From NCBI GenBank assembly GCA_035649495.1, contig DASRJL010000147.1, positions 16,810-80,809 on the forward strand: a DNA stretch of 64,000 nucleotides, read 5' to 3'. The position numbers and the translations under genes were made by a program. The stretch is from SG8-41 sp035649495 (GTDB taxonomy: Bacteria > Pseudomonadota > Gammaproteobacteria > Burkholderiales > SG8-41). Below are positions 41,998 to 50,841 of the stretch, piece by piece (position 1 is the first letter of the stretch; each line of letters begins with the position of its first letter). The notes below the pieces were generated by a model, which was not told the origin of the DNA, did no database searches, and saw only the letters and a program-made list of their open reading frames with translations.

Positions 41998-42978
41998 TTA
42001 TTGAAGTCCCTTGATATTTGCCGCCGCAATGACCTTCCGCCACTTGGCAATCTCATCCCGCAGAAAGGCCGCGTACTCTGCGGTAGCGCTGCCGACCGGA
42101 TCCGAGCCGTCGGCCTTCAGGCGCTCGATCAGCTCCGGCGATTTCACGATCTTCACGACGTCGGCGTTGATCTTTCCCACCACCTCTTTCGGCGTGCGGG
42201 CGGGCGCGGTGAGGCCGTTCCACGCCACGGCCTGGAAGCCTTTGAGTCCCGATTCGTCCAGCGTCGGCAGATCGGGCAGGGCGCCGGCGCGCTTCAGGCT
42301 GGTGACGGCGAGCGCGCGGAGCCTCCCGGACTTGATGAACGGCATCGCCGAGGTGAGGCCGTTGTACACCAGGTCGACGTGGCCGCCGACGAGGTCGGTC
42401 AGCGCGGGCGCGTTGCCCTTGTAGGGGATGTGCACCATTTTCACGCCGGCCATCGAATTGAACAGCTCGCCGGCAAGATGATTCGAGCCGCCGCTGCCCG
42501 AGGAGCCGTAATTGAGCTTGCCCGGTTTCGATTTGGCGAGCGCGACCAACTCCTTGATCGATTTCGCCGGCACGCTGGGGTTTACGACCACGACGAGCGG
42601 CGTGGTGTTGATCAGCGTGATCGGTTCGAAGTCCTTCGCCGGATCGTAGGGCAGCTTCGTGGTTGTGAGGCTTGGCACGATCGTGAACGGAGCCGGCGTG
42701 ACGAGGAGCATGTAGCCGTCGGGCGGGGCCTTGGCGACGAGGTCGGTACCGATCACCGTGCTGCCGCCGGGACGGTTGTCGACCAGCACCGGCTGGCCCC
42801 ACGCCTCGTTCAGCTTCTGGGCGACCGTGCGACCGATGATGTCGGTGCTGCCGCCGGGAGCGAAAGGCACGATCAGCCGGACGGCTTTGGTCGGGTACTG
42901 CTGTGCATCAACGCTTCCTGCTGTGAGAAGCACCATCGCAAGAGATGTAACGGTCCTGCCGAATATCCACTTTTCCAT
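41998..42978 (-). CDS. Bug family periplasmic substrate-binding protein
   Basis: 326 aa. The signal peptide covers MEKWIFGRTVTSLAMVLLTAGSVDA before QQYPTKAVRLIVPFAPGGSTD. Family blocks PVLVDNRPGGSTVIGTD, PPDGYMLLVT, LNYGSSGSGGSNH, HIPYKGNAPAL and KRAGALPDLPTLDESG are present. It lies between the acyl-CoA synthetase and DUF35 genes on the same strand, so its ligand is probably the acid fed into that pathway. Confidence 0.92.
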   Translation of the reverse strand: MEKWIFGRTVTSLAMVLLTAGSVDAQQYPTKAVRLIVPFAPGGSTDIIGRTVAQKLNEAWGQPVLVDNRPGGSTVIGTDLVAKAPPDGYMLLVTPAPFTIVPSLTTTKLPYDPAKDFEPITLINTTPLVVVVNPSVPAKSIKELVALAKSKPGKLNYGSSGSGGSNHLAGELFNSMAGVKMVHIPYKGNAPALTDLVGGHVDLVYNGLTSAMPFIKSGRLRALAVTSLKRAGALPDLPTLDESGLKGFQAVAWNGLTAPARTPKEVVGKINADVVKIVKSPELIERLKADGSDPVGSATAEYAAFLRDEIAKWRKVIAAANIKGLQ

Positions 42979-42980
42979 TT

Positions 42981-43011
42981 GTATTTCTCGGCGACCTCGG
43001 CGTCTTGGCGG
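42981..43011. repeat. nonamer repeat
   Basis: TTTCTCGGCGACCTCGGCGT followed by CTTGGCGGTTTAG, units of about 9 bp (CTCGGCGAC, CTCGGCGTC, TTGGCGG), between the acyl-CoA synthetase stop and the Bug start. Confidence 0.5.
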
Positions 43012-43012
43012 T

Positions 43013-45133
43013 TTAGTTCTTCAAAACGATGAGCGCGTCGGCAGCGACCACCCCGCGCTCGCGCACGAACAGCGGGTTGACGTCGATCTCCGCGATGCGG
43101 TCGGCGTGGTCCGCGGCGAGCAGCGACAGCCGCGCGAGCGTGTCCGCGAGCGCGGCCACGTCCAGCGCGGGCCGTCCGCGGTAGCCCGTCAGCATCGCCG
43201 CGCCCCGGATTTCCCCGATCATTTCCCGCGCGGTGTCCGTGCCGAACGGCGCGAAACGGTGGGTCACGTCCTTCATCAGCTCGGTGAAAATGCCGCCGAG
43301 GCCGAAGGTGACGACTGGCCCGAACGTCGCATCGTTGACGACGCCCGCGATGACTTCGACTCCCGCGGCCATCTCCTGCACCAGCACGCCGTCGATGCGC
43401 GCGCCCGCCTTGTGACGCTTCGCGGCGGCCACGACCTCGCGCGCCGCCTGCTTCAGGCCCGCGAGGTCGTTGATGCCCAGCTTTACGCCGCCCGCCTCGG
43501 TCTTGTGCGGAATGTCCGCGGACTCGATCTTGACGGCGACCGGGAACGTGAAAGGCGATTCCTTGAGCGCTTCGATTTCCGCCGGCTGGAGCAGCTTGCC
43601 GCGCACGACCGGCAGGCCGTACTGCTCCAGCACCTGCCGGGAGCGATGCTCTCCGAGCGTGGCGGCACCAAAGGGTAGATCGAGCGCCTGGCGGACGAGG
43701 GCACGCTCAAGCGTCTTTCCCGCGCGGCTCCGGTAAGCGCGGCATTTGTCGGAAAACTCGGTCAGAGCCGCGAGCGCACGGGCGGCCCGTCCCGAGCCGA
43801 CTATGCACGGTACCCCGTTCCCCTCCAGGTACTCGAGCACGTCGCCGTTGTCGGTGGGAGAGGTAGGCCAATCGACGATGCAAGGCTTGCTCGACCCGCT
43901 CAGCAGCTTGAGCAGGTTTTCCGACCAGACGCGCGCCGACTTGCCGCGCGGCGTGCGGACGACCAGCTGATCTATGTTCGGGTCGTTCAGAACCAGCTCG
44001 ACCGCTTTCCCGTAGGAGGCGAAGGCGTCGTTGTAGCCGTTCGCAGTGGCGTCGACCGGGTTGGCGGAGGACGCGTACGAGACCAGCGTTTTCTTGAGCT
44101 CGGCAGTCGTCGCCTCGGCGAACTCCGGAAGCCGCAGGCCGCTTTCGATGCAGCGGTCTGCCAGCAGGACGCCGGCGCCGCCCGAAAGCGTCAGCACGCC
44201 CACGCCGTTGCCCGCTGGCCGCTTGCCCGTGTGAAAGACCTTGGCGACATCCACGAGATCGTCCACGTCGGGGATCTCTACCAGTCCGCCGCGCCTGAAG
44301 GCCGCCCGGTACAGTTCGTATCCGGAAGTAAGCCGCGCCGAATGCGAGGTCGCGGCCTTGCTGCCGACGTCGGTATTGCCGACCTTCCAGACGAGTACCG
44401 GCTTGCCCAGTTCCAGCGCACGCTCGCCGATATCCAGCAGGCGCCGCCCGTCGCTGATCGCTTCCATGAACGCCACCACGACCTCGACATCGTCGCGCTC
44501 GATGAGATCGGCAATCCAGTCGAGCAGCGTGAGATCGGCCTCGTTTCCGGTGGAAATCGCATAGTTGCAGCCCACCCCGAAGTGGGCCGCTATCGCCACC
44601 ACGCCGAAGCCGAAGCCGCCGCTCTGCGTGACCATCGCCATCGGTCCCGCCTTCAGCGTCTTCAACTGCGCCGTTCCGCCGAAGCCGATGCGGGCGTTGT
44701 CCTTGAGATTGATGATGCCCAGGCAGTTCGGGCCGACCATGCGCACGTTCGCCTTGCGCGCGGTCTCTATGAGATTCTCCTGGAGCGCCCTGCCTTCCGC
44801 GCCGATCTCGCTGAAGCCGCCAGCGAGCACGAGGGCGAACGGGATGCCCGCCTTGCCGCATTGCTCTATCGCCCCCGCCACGTTCGCCGCGGAAAGGGCG
44901 ATCAACGCCACGTCGCAGGGTTTCGGCACGGCCATCAGATCGGGATAGCAGGTGAGTCCCTTGACCTCGTTGTAGCGCGGGTTCACCGGATAGATCTTCC
45001 CGGTGTAGCCGAAGTCGGTCAGCAGGGAGAGCGTCTGTCCTCCGATGCGCGCCGCGTCGCTCGAAACGCCGACGACGGCGATGGCGCGCGGGTTGAGAAA
45101 GCGGGAAAGATCGGTGCGGGATGTGTCGGGCAT
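43013..45133 (-). CDS. acyl-CoA synthetase (NDP-forming), acetate-CoA ligase family
   Basis: 706 aa. The N-terminal CoA-binding domain has NPRAIAVVGVSSDAARIGG and YPVNPRY. A succinyl-CoA-synthetase-like domain holds VTQSGGFGFGV and the active-site His in ATSHSARLTSGYELY near residue 265. The C-terminal part from about residue 490 is ATP-grasp (QYGLPVVRGKL, VKIESADIPHKTEAGGVKLGI). This makes an acyl-CoA through a phospho-His intermediate. The start codon overlaps the stop of the MaoC gene by one base, so translation is coupled. Confidence 0.92.
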   Translation of the reverse strand: MPDTSRTDLSRFLNPRAIAVVGVSSDAARIGGQTLSLLTDFGYTGKIYPVNPRYNEVKGLTCYPDLMAVPKPCDVALIALSAANVAGAIEQCGKAGIPFALVLAGGFSEIGAEGRALQENLIETARKANVRMVGPNCLGIINLKDNARIGFGGTAQLKTLKAGPMAMVTQSGGFGFGVVAIAAHFGVGCNYAISTGNEADLTLLDWIADLIERDDVEVVVAFMEAISDGRRLLDIGERALELGKPVLVWKVGNTDVGSKAATSHSARLTSGYELYRAAFRRGGLVEIPDVDDLVDVAKVFHTGKRPAGNGVGVLTLSGGAGVLLADRCIESGLRLPEFAEATTAELKKTLVSYASSANPVDATANGYNDAFASYGKAVELVLNDPNIDQLVVRTPRGKSARVWSENLLKLLSGSSKPCIVDWPTSPTDNGDVLEYLEGNGVPCIVGSGRAARALAALTEFSDKCRAYRSRAGKTLERALVRQALDLPFGAATLGEHRSRQVLEQYGLPVVRGKLLQPAEIEALKESPFTFPVAVKIESADIPHKTEAGGVKLGINDLAGLKQAAREVVAAAKRHKAGARIDGVLVQEMAAGVEVIAGVVNDATFGPVVTFGLGGIFTELMKDVTHRFAPFGTDTAREMIGEIRGAAMLTGYRGRPALDVAALADTLARLSLLAADHADRIAEIDVNPLFVRERGVVAADALIVLKN

Positions 45134-46005
45134 CACCGAACCTCCGCACGGCCGTTGCTCAGCACCGTCACCCCGCGCGCGGGGACCGTGGCCTTGAAGG
45201 AAACGACGTTGCCGTCTTTCCACATCTCCGTGCGTATCGTCTCGCCGGGATAGACCGGGGAGGAGAACCGTCCCTCCATGGACACGAAGCGCGCCGGATC
45301 GTAGCCGCACAGGGTCTTGAGTATCGCGTGGCCGGCGACGCCGAAGGTGCCGCGCCCGTGCAGTATCGGCATCTTGAAGCCCACTTTCTGCGCGTGCACC
45401 GGATCGGCGTGCAGCGGATTGTAGTCGCCGGAGAGCCGGTAGATGAGCGCGGCCTGCGGCAGGGTCGGAAGATCGCAGACGAACTGCGGTGACGTTTCGG
45501 GTACCGGAGGCAATTGCTTCGTGGGCCCCGACGGTCCCCCGAAGCCGCCGTCGGCGCGGGCGAACGTCGTGGACGTGAGCGTGCAGACGACTTCACCGGT
45601 TTTTTTGTCCCGCACCGCGCTCTCGGTCATGATCAGGGCGCCCTTGCCCTGGCCCTTGTCGAAGACGCCGGTGATGCGCGTCTTGCCGAGCAAGTCCCCC
45701 TCCACCGGCAGCGGCTTCATGATGCGGAAGCCCTGCTCGCCGTGCACGGTGTGGCTCGCGGTGACGCCCAACTCGGGACGCTTCGAGTGCCAGCTCCCCT
45801 CGGAGCTCCCGGCGTAGCCCAATATGATCGCCATCGTCGGCAGCGCCTCGAGATTCTTCTCGTAGACGAACTTGAGCTGATCCGCATCGCACGGATCGGC
45901 CCCGAGCCCGACTCCCAGCGCGTAGAGCATCGTGTCTTTCCGGGTGAGGTGCTGCTCGGCCTCGGGAATGTCGAAGCTCATGAGTTTTTCGTAGGCGAGT
46001 GCCAT
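45133..46005 (-). CDS. MaoC-type enoyl-CoA hydratase (hydratase 2, two hotdog domains)
   Basis: 290 aa from ATG 46005 with AAGGA upstream. It shows the double hotdog form of MFE-2 hydratase 2: TMLYALGVGLGADPCDADQLKFVYE at the N-terminus, and in the second half LIYRLSGDYNPLHADPVHAQKVGFKMPILHGRGTFGVAGHAIL with the catalytic Asp/His dyad (D-x-N-P-x-H). It adds water across trans-2-enoyl-CoA to give (3R)-hydroxyacyl-CoA. It is the first gene of an operon with the CoA ligase and the aldolase-like pair. Confidence 0.9.
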   Translation of the reverse strand: MALAYEKLMSFDIPEAEQHLTRKDTMLYALGVGLGADPCDADQLKFVYEKNLEALPTMAIILGYAGSSEGSWHSKRPELGVTASHTVHGEQGFRIMKPLPVEGDLLGKTRITGVFDKGQGKGALIMTESAVRDKKTGEVVCTLTSTTFARADGGFGGPSGPTKQLPPVPETSPQFVCDLPTLPQAALIYRLSGDYNPLHADPVHAQKVGFKMPILHGRGTFGVAGHAILKTLCGYDPARFVSMEGRFSSPVYPGETIRTEMWKDGNVVSFKATVPARGVTVLSNGRAEVR

Positions 46006-46114
46006 GTTCGTCCTTGGTCCGGGAGTGAGGATCAATATGCGGAATCGCGAAGAACCGTGTTTCGTCTGGATGATACCCCGCAAAAGGAAACCCTTGTCGA
46101 TCCTGACCGCGTTC

Positions 46115-47242
46115 CTAGCTGAACCGGTCGAGCCGGAAGCGCGAGATGTCGTGCCGCGTCGCCCCCGTGATGGCGATGTCGGCCAGGATCTCGCCGATCA
46201 CGGGCGCAAACTTGAAGCCGTGGCCGGAGCAGGGCGAGGCGACGATGATGTCCGGCGCGCCCGGCATCCGGTCGACGATGAAATCCCCATCCGGCGTCAC
46301 GGTGTAGAGGCAGGTCCTGGCAGCCACCAGCTCGCCGTTGGCCGCCGGGATGTGGTCGACGAGCGCGGCGCGGATCATGGCCTCGTCGGCCGCTGAGACA
46401 CCGCGGTCGTAACGATCCGGCTCGACGGCCTCGTCGGCATGGTGGTGCTTGGCGACTTTTACGGTGTCGTCGCCATGCGGCGGAAAACCGTAGTGCACGC
46501 CGTGGCGGTTTTCGAGGAGAAATACCGGAAAGCGCTCCGGCGCGAAGGGCGCCGCCTCGACCGGCCGGAACCACGCCATGACCTGACGCGTGACACGGAG
46601 TTGCACCGGGAGATCGGGCAGAAGCTGCTTCACCCACGGCCCCGCGGAGACGATCACCTTGTCCGCTTCGATGTCGTCCTGTCCGATTGCCAGGCGCACG
46701 CCATTGCCGCGTGGCGTGATTGAATCCACCCTCGTCCCGGTGCGGATTTCCGCTCCTGCAGCTTTCGCGAGCCTAAGCTGTGCCTCGATCGCCGGCTCGG
46801 GCGTGACGAATCCGCCATCGGGTTGCACCACGCCGACGTAGTCGGGCGGAATCCGGAAGGCGGGGAACCGATCCATCAGCACCGCCGCTTTCAGGACTTC
46901 GTGCGGCAAACCGTGCGCGCGCGACGCGAGGAGGGTGCCGGGCACCACCGTGCCTCGCGGCGGTCCGATCTCTGCGATGCCCGTAATGTGCAGGAGCCTC
47001 CGGCCGCTCGCCGCCTCGAGCTCGCGCCACAACTCGTAGGTCCGGCGCAGAAGCGGTACGTAAGACGGATGCTCGAAGTAGCCCAGCCGGATGACGCGCG
47101 TCTCTCCGTGCGAGGAGCCCCTGTCGTGGCCGGGCACGAAGCGCTCGATGCCAATCGCGCGCGCGCCGCGCCGCGCGAGGGCGCACAGTGTTGCGCTGCC
47201 CATCGCGCCGAGGCCGACAACGGCTACGTCGTATCTCGCCAT
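46115..47242 (-). CDS. sarcosine oxidase/N-methyl amino-acid oxidase-like flavoprotein
   Basis: 375 aa, size of monomeric sarcosine oxidase. VAVVGLGAMGSATLCALARRG is the FAD Rossmann motif, IERFVPGHDRGSSHGETRVIRLGY is diagnostic of the family, and TCLYTVTPDGDFIVDRMP holds the Cys that carries FAD covalently in this family. It oxidises secondary amine groups of N-methyl amino acids, giving formaldehyde and H2O2. The substrate may differ. Divergent SMP-30 gene starts 109 bp away. Confidence 0.9.
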   Translation of the reverse strand: MARYDVAVVGLGAMGSATLCALARRGARAIGIERFVPGHDRGSSHGETRVIRLGYFEHPSYVPLLRRTYELWRELEAASGRRLLHITGIAEIGPPRGTVVPGTLLASRAHGLPHEVLKAAVLMDRFPAFRIPPDYVGVVQPDGGFVTPEPAIEAQLRLAKAAGAEIRTGTRVDSITPRGNGVRLAIGQDDIEADKVIVSAGPWVKQLLPDLPVQLRVTRQVMAWFRPVEAAPFAPERFPVFLLENRHGVHYGFPPHGDDTVKVAKHHHADEAVEPDRYDRGVSAADEAMIRAALVDHIPAANGELVAARTCLYTVTPDGDFIVDRMPGAPDIIVASPCSGHGFKFAPVIGEILADIAITGATRHDISRFRLDRFS

Positions 47243-47244
47243 TC

Positions 47245-47274
47245 AGGTGACCAGTGACCGGTGACCAGTGACCA
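47245..47274 (+). repeat. heptad repeat cluster
   Basis: GGTGACC AGTGACC GGTGACC AGTGACC, directly upstream of the sarcosine-oxidase-like start. It may be part of its leader or promoter region. Confidence 0.65.
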
Positions 47275-47350
47275 GCATAATACGGGCTGGACCTGTTATT
47301 GCGGCGCGCTAGAATAGCCGCCTCGCGGCATACCTGAAACGGAGGAGCAC

Positions 47351-48280
47351 GTGCACGGATCGCTGGACGACCTGAAAGTCGAAGTCGACATGCTCGCGCC
47401 CGGCGGGGAGCGCCTCGTCGGCAAGAACCCGCCGCTCGATATCATCGCGCGCGACATCATCTTTGGTGAAGGTCCCGTGTGGGACGCGCCCAGGAAGCAG
47501 CTCTATTTCACCGACATCATCGGCGACACCATCTGGAAATGGAAGCAGAAGGGCGGGCTGGAGGCCGTGATGATGCCCTCCGTCAAGGCCGACGGGCTGG
47601 CGCTCGACCTGGAGTATCGCGTGGTCGTCGCCGGCTGGGGCGGACGCACCGTGTTCCGCATCGAGAAGGACGGCTCGCACACCACGCTCATGGACAGCTG
47701 GGAAGGCAAGAAGCTGAACAGCCCCAACGACATCATCGTGAGCAAGGACGGCGCGATCTGGTTCACCGACCCGGTGGGCGGGCTCTTCAACGTCGGGATG
47801 GTGGGCCCGGATATGCAGCGCTACCACGACAAGCAGCCCGTCTACCGCATTGCTCCCGACGGCAAGCAGATCAGCCTCATGATCGACGACATCGTCTATC
47901 CCAACGGGCTGTGTTTCTCGCCGGACGAGAAGCTCCTCTACGTGAACTGCAGCCGCGAGCGCCTGATCCGCGTCTACGACGTGAAGCCCGGCGCCAGCAG
48001 TCACCTCGGCAAGGGGCGCCTCTTCTTCCAGTACGGCGGACCCGAGCGCGGCGTCCCCGACGGCATGAAGTGCGACGTCGAGGGCAACGTCTGGTGCACC
48101 GGCCCCGGCGGTATCTTCGTGCACGATCCCGCGGGCAAGGTGCTCGCGCGCGTGAGAACGCCCGGCCACCATCCCACCAACTTCGCGTGGGGCGACGACG
48201 ACTGGAAATCGCTCTACATCACCAACATCGGCTCGGTGGTGCGCATCCGCGCGAATATCGCGGGCGTGCCGGGGAGATGA
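47351..48280 (+). CDS. SMP-30/gluconolactonase-family protein
   Basis: 309 aa. It is a six-bladed propeller: IFGEGPVWDAPRKQLYFTDIIGDTIWKWK, LNSPNDIIVSKDGAIWFTDPVGG, VYPNGLCFSPDEKLLYVNCSRERLIRVY and VPDGMKCDVEGNVWCTGPGGIFV. Glu in GEGPVW, Asn in SPND and Asp in PDG fit the divalent-metal site of the family. It hydrolyses lactones. No signal peptide. GGAGGAG lies upstream of the start. The second SMP-30 gene follows after 104 bp. Confidence 0.9.
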   Translation: MHGSLDDLKVEVDMLAPGGERLVGKNPPLDIIARDIIFGEGPVWDAPRKQLYFTDIIGDTIWKWKQKGGLEAVMMPSVKADGLALDLEYRVVVAGWGGRTVFRIEKDGSHTTLMDSWEGKKLNSPNDIIVSKDGAIWFTDPVGGLFNVGMVGPDMQRYHDKQPVYRIAPDGKQISLMIDDIVYPNGLCFSPDEKLLYVNCSRERLIRVYDVKPGASSHLGKGRLFFQYGGPERGVPDGMKCDVEGNVWCTGPGGIFVHDPAGKVLARVRTPGHHPTNFAWGDDDWKSLYITNIGSVVRIRANIAGVPGR

Positions 48281-48289
48281 TTGGCTACC

Positions 48290-48370
48290 AGCTTCGAGCT
48301 TGACATCGTGAACGACTCTCTCAATATCCGCTTCAAGCTGGCGGCTCGCAGCCCGCGGCTGGGAGCTTTC
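48290..48370 (+). repeat. heptad-type repeats between the two SMP-30 genes
   Basis: CAGCTTCGAGCTTGA on the left and AAGCTGG CGGCTCG CAGCCCG CGGCTGG GAGCTTT on the right. The unit is AGCTT/AGCTG-based, with a 7 bp period. Confidence 0.45.
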
Positions 48371-48384
48371 CGAAGGAAACAATC

Positions 48385-49269
48385 ATGACCTGGAATTTCG
48401 AGCTCGTGGCCGGACCGTACAAGGGAAAAACCGGCGGCCTGGCGTGGGATGGCAAGGGAATGCTGTTCAGCGTGGTGCAGGAGGAGCGGATCATGCGATA
48501 CGACCCCGCCAGCGGAAAGGCGGAGGTGTTCCGCCCGTACACCGGCCGCACCAATGGCCTGGCGATGGCAAAGGACGGAACGGTGTACGGCGCGCAGGAA
48601 GGCGGGCGCCGCGTCGTGCACTACCTGAAGGACGGCTCCACTGCGCCCATGCCCGATTTGCTGGACGGACATCATCACAACCAGCCGACGGACTTGATCG
48701 TCGACAGCAAGGGGCGCGTGTGGTTCGCGGATGCGTACAACGCGCAGCTTCCGTACGGCCCGCCGGTCTATCCCATGCTGGAGCACGCCTCCGTGCTGCG
48801 CCTGGAGCAGGTGAACGACGGCTGGCGGGTCGTGCGCGTCACGCACGACACGGGCGGTCCCCGCGCGGTGCTGCTGTCGAAGGACGAGAAAACGCTGTTC
48901 GTCGCGGACGGCGACGCGGAGCGCGGCAACCTGCAGCGGCTGTGCTCCTATCCGGTCCGACCCGAGGGCGACCTGGGGCCGGTCAAGGTGATGATCGATT
49001 TCGTGGTGGTCGAGCGCGGCATCGAAGGCATGTGCCTGGACAGCGAGGGGAACATCATCGCGTGCGCCGGCTGGAAGAAGGCCGGTGCCGGACCCAACCT
49101 CTACGTGATCTCGCCGTCGGGAACGATACTCGAAACGCATCCCGCGCCCGCCGACATGCCGATGCGCGTCGCGTTCGGGGACTCGGGATTGGGCAGCCTG
49201 TACCTCACGACCGGTGACGGGCAGCTTTTCCGGTCGAAGGACACGGGACGGAAGGGCTTGGCGCGCTGA
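48385..49269 (+). CDS. SMP-30/gluconolactonase-family protein, second copy
   Basis: 294 aa. The propeller motifs KGKTGGLAWDGKGMLFSVVQEERIMRYDPASG, GRTNGLAMAKDGTVYGAQEGG, QPTDLIVDSKGRVWFADAYN and IEGMCLDSEGNIIACAGW are clear. It is only distantly similar to the upstream protein. The two might act on different lactones from the same pathway. RBS AAGGAAAC is 7 bp upstream. After it comes 312 bp without a clear gene. Confidence 0.88.
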   Translation: MTWNFELVAGPYKGKTGGLAWDGKGMLFSVVQEERIMRYDPASGKAEVFRPYTGRTNGLAMAKDGTVYGAQEGGRRVVHYLKDGSTAPMPDLLDGHHHNQPTDLIVDSKGRVWFADAYNAQLPYGPPVYPMLEHASVLRLEQVNDGWRVVRVTHDTGGPRAVLLSKDEKTLFVADGDAERGNLQRLCSYPVRPEGDLGPVKVMIDFVVVERGIEGMCLDSEGNIIACAGWKKAGAGPNLYVISPSGTILETHPAPADMPMRVAFGDSGLGSLYLTTGDGQLFRSKDTGRKGLAR

Positions 49270-49581
49270 CGGCCTCCGGCTAACCCGGGGCTGCCCTCAG
49301 GCTCCGTTGGAGTGCAGGCCCGCCGATTCGCCGAAGAGCCTCGAGGAGCATGCGAAGTGCGGCGGCTTCCCGGCCAACCGCATCTCGCGCGTGCGCGCGA
49401 TCATGGATCCCACGACGGCGGAAGCCTGACTCGCCGCCCTGCCTGCTGCCGCGGATTCCCGGTTCGGGACCGCGGTGGCGGGTCTGTCGCGCGGCAAGGA
49501 CCTCGCAAGAGAGTGATATATTCGCGAGTCCGGCAACATCCGTGAGCCCTTTCCCGCAGGGAGAGGGCAAAATCGAGGACC
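49270..49581 (+). other. 312 bp intergenic, contains a possible gene tail and a hairpin
   Basis: One frame ends with KSLEEHAKCGGFPANRISRVRAIMDPTTAEA and a stop at 49429. It reads like a natural protein end, but nothing upstream continues it. A 10 bp hairpin (49546-49568) and a TATATT (49518) precede the next gene. I see no complete gene. Confidence 0.4.
49546..49568 (+). repeat. palindromic hairpin upstream of a Bug gene
   Basis: GCCCTTTCCC and GGGAGAGGGC pair around GCA with one G:U pair. It is 13 bp before the GTG start at 49582 and could affect translation. It resembles a widespread GC-rich palindromic unit. Confidence 0.6.
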
Positions 49582-50559
49582 GTGCGACTTCTCCGCCCAA
49601 CAGCAAACCTGCTTGCCGCAGCGCTCGCTGCGATGCTGATGCAGTCCGGCGAGATTGAAGCGCAAGCCTATCCAACCCGTCCGATCCGTATCATCGCGCT
49701 CTCTTCACCCGGTTCCGGGCCGGATATCGTCGGGCGCCTGCTCGGCCAGCGATTCACGGAGGCGTGGGGCCAGCAGGTGATCGTGGATACACGCCCGGGC
49801 GCGAGCGGCATCATCGGCTCGGAGATCGCCGCGAAGGCGGCGCCTGACGGCCAGACGCTGGTGATCATCACCTCCCAGGCCGTCATCGTTTCAGTGATGT
49901 ACCAGAAGCTCACCTATGACCTCAACCGCGACTTCGCGCCCATCGGCCTCGTCGCGTGGACGCCGTTCATACTCGCGGTTCACCCGTCCGTGCCCGCGAC
50001 AACCGTGAAGGATTTGATCGCCCACGCGAAAGCGCACCCGGGAAAGCTGCGCTACGGGTCGGGCGGTACCGGCTCGCCGCCGCACCTGTCGGTGGAGATG
50101 TTCAGGACGATGGCGGGAATCGACGTCCTGCACGTGCCGTACAAGGGCATAACGCCCGCGATGACCGACACGATCGCCAACCAGGTGCAGATGATCATCT
50201 CCGTCGTGCCGGCGATACTGCCGACGGTCAAGTCGGGCAGGTTGAGGGCGCTCGGCGTCACGAGCGCGAAGCGCGCGCCGCTCGTGCCGGACGTGCCCAC
50301 GATCGCGGAGACGGTGCCGGGCTACGAATTCATAGGGTGGTACAGCCTTGCCGCGCCTGCGAAGACGCCGGCCGCCGTGCTCGACAAGATCAACGCCGAG
50401 CTTGCCCAGGCGCTCAAGACCCCTGAATTCCGCGAGCGCCTGTCCGGGCTGGGCGCCGTGCCGCTCGGCTCGACGCGGCAGGAGCTGGCGGCGTACATCA
50501 AGGAGCAGTCGGTCAAGATGGACGCGGCGGTGAAGGCTTCGGGGGCGAAGCCGGAGTGA
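49582..50559 (+). CDS. Bug family periplasmic substrate-binding protein
   Basis: 325 aa, GTG start. Signal peptide: MRLLRPTANLLAAALAAMLMQSGEIEA before QAYPTRPIRIIALSSPGSGPD. Family blocks: QVIVDTRPGASGIIGSE, APDGQTLVIIT, LRYGSGGTGSPPH, HVPYKGITPAM and KRAPLVPDVPTIAETVPG. It is followed by a heptad repeat and then the truncated cupin and another Bug gene. Confidence 0.9.
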   Translation: MRLLRPTANLLAAALAAMLMQSGEIEAQAYPTRPIRIIALSSPGSGPDIVGRLLGQRFTEAWGQQVIVDTRPGASGIIGSEIAAKAAPDGQTLVIITSQAVIVSVMYQKLTYDLNRDFAPIGLVAWTPFILAVHPSVPATTVKDLIAHAKAHPGKLRYGSGGTGSPPHLSVEMFRTMAGIDVLHVPYKGITPAMTDTIANQVQMIISVVPAILPTVKSGRLRALGVTSAKRAPLVPDVPTIAETVPGYEFIGWYSLAAPAKTPAAVLDKINAELAQALKTPEFRERLSGLGAVPLGSTRQELAAYIKEQSVKMDAAVKASGAKPE

Positions 50560-50575
50560 GGCAATTCGAGAAGGA

Positions 50576-50657
50576 GTGACACGTGACAGGTGACACGTGT
50601 CTCGAAAATGCCGTATTCCTCCAATCGCAGGTGACGAGTCACGGGTCACGAGTCACT
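50576..50657. repeat. heptad repeat cluster with inverted arms
   Basis: Left arm GTGACAC GTGACAG GTGACAC G; right arm GTGACGA GTCACGG GTCACGA GTCACT, enclosing about 30 bp. It lies between a Bug gene and the truncated cupin. Confidence 0.6.
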
Positions 50658-50679
50658 TCTTGTATTGATCGAAGGAGCA

Positions 50680-50841
50680 ATGAATATGGCAGACGGAATA
50701 AAGCCTGTACGCAGAGTCGTCATCGGCAACGACGCGCAGGGGCGATCCTGCGTGCTGTTCGACAGCGCGGCGCCCAACGTGAACGCCAACGCGTTCAAGA
50801 AGGGCACGGCGATGACCGACGTCTGGGTGCGCGAGTCGTGA
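50680..50841 (+). pseudogene. truncated cupin-family N-terminus, coupled to the next Bug gene
   Basis: 53 codons: MNMADGIKPVRRVVIGNDAQGRSCVLFDSAAPNVNANAFKKGTAMTDVWVRES, then TGA. This matches from memory the N-terminus of a common proteobacterial cupin (GNDAQGRS..DSAAPN..GTAMTD.WV) that normally continues for about 100 more residues. RBS GAAGGAG is intact. The TGA stop overlaps the ATG of the next Bug gene (TGATG), so ribosomes could re-initiate there. It is a decayed gene or a recycled leader peptide. Confidence 0.65.
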
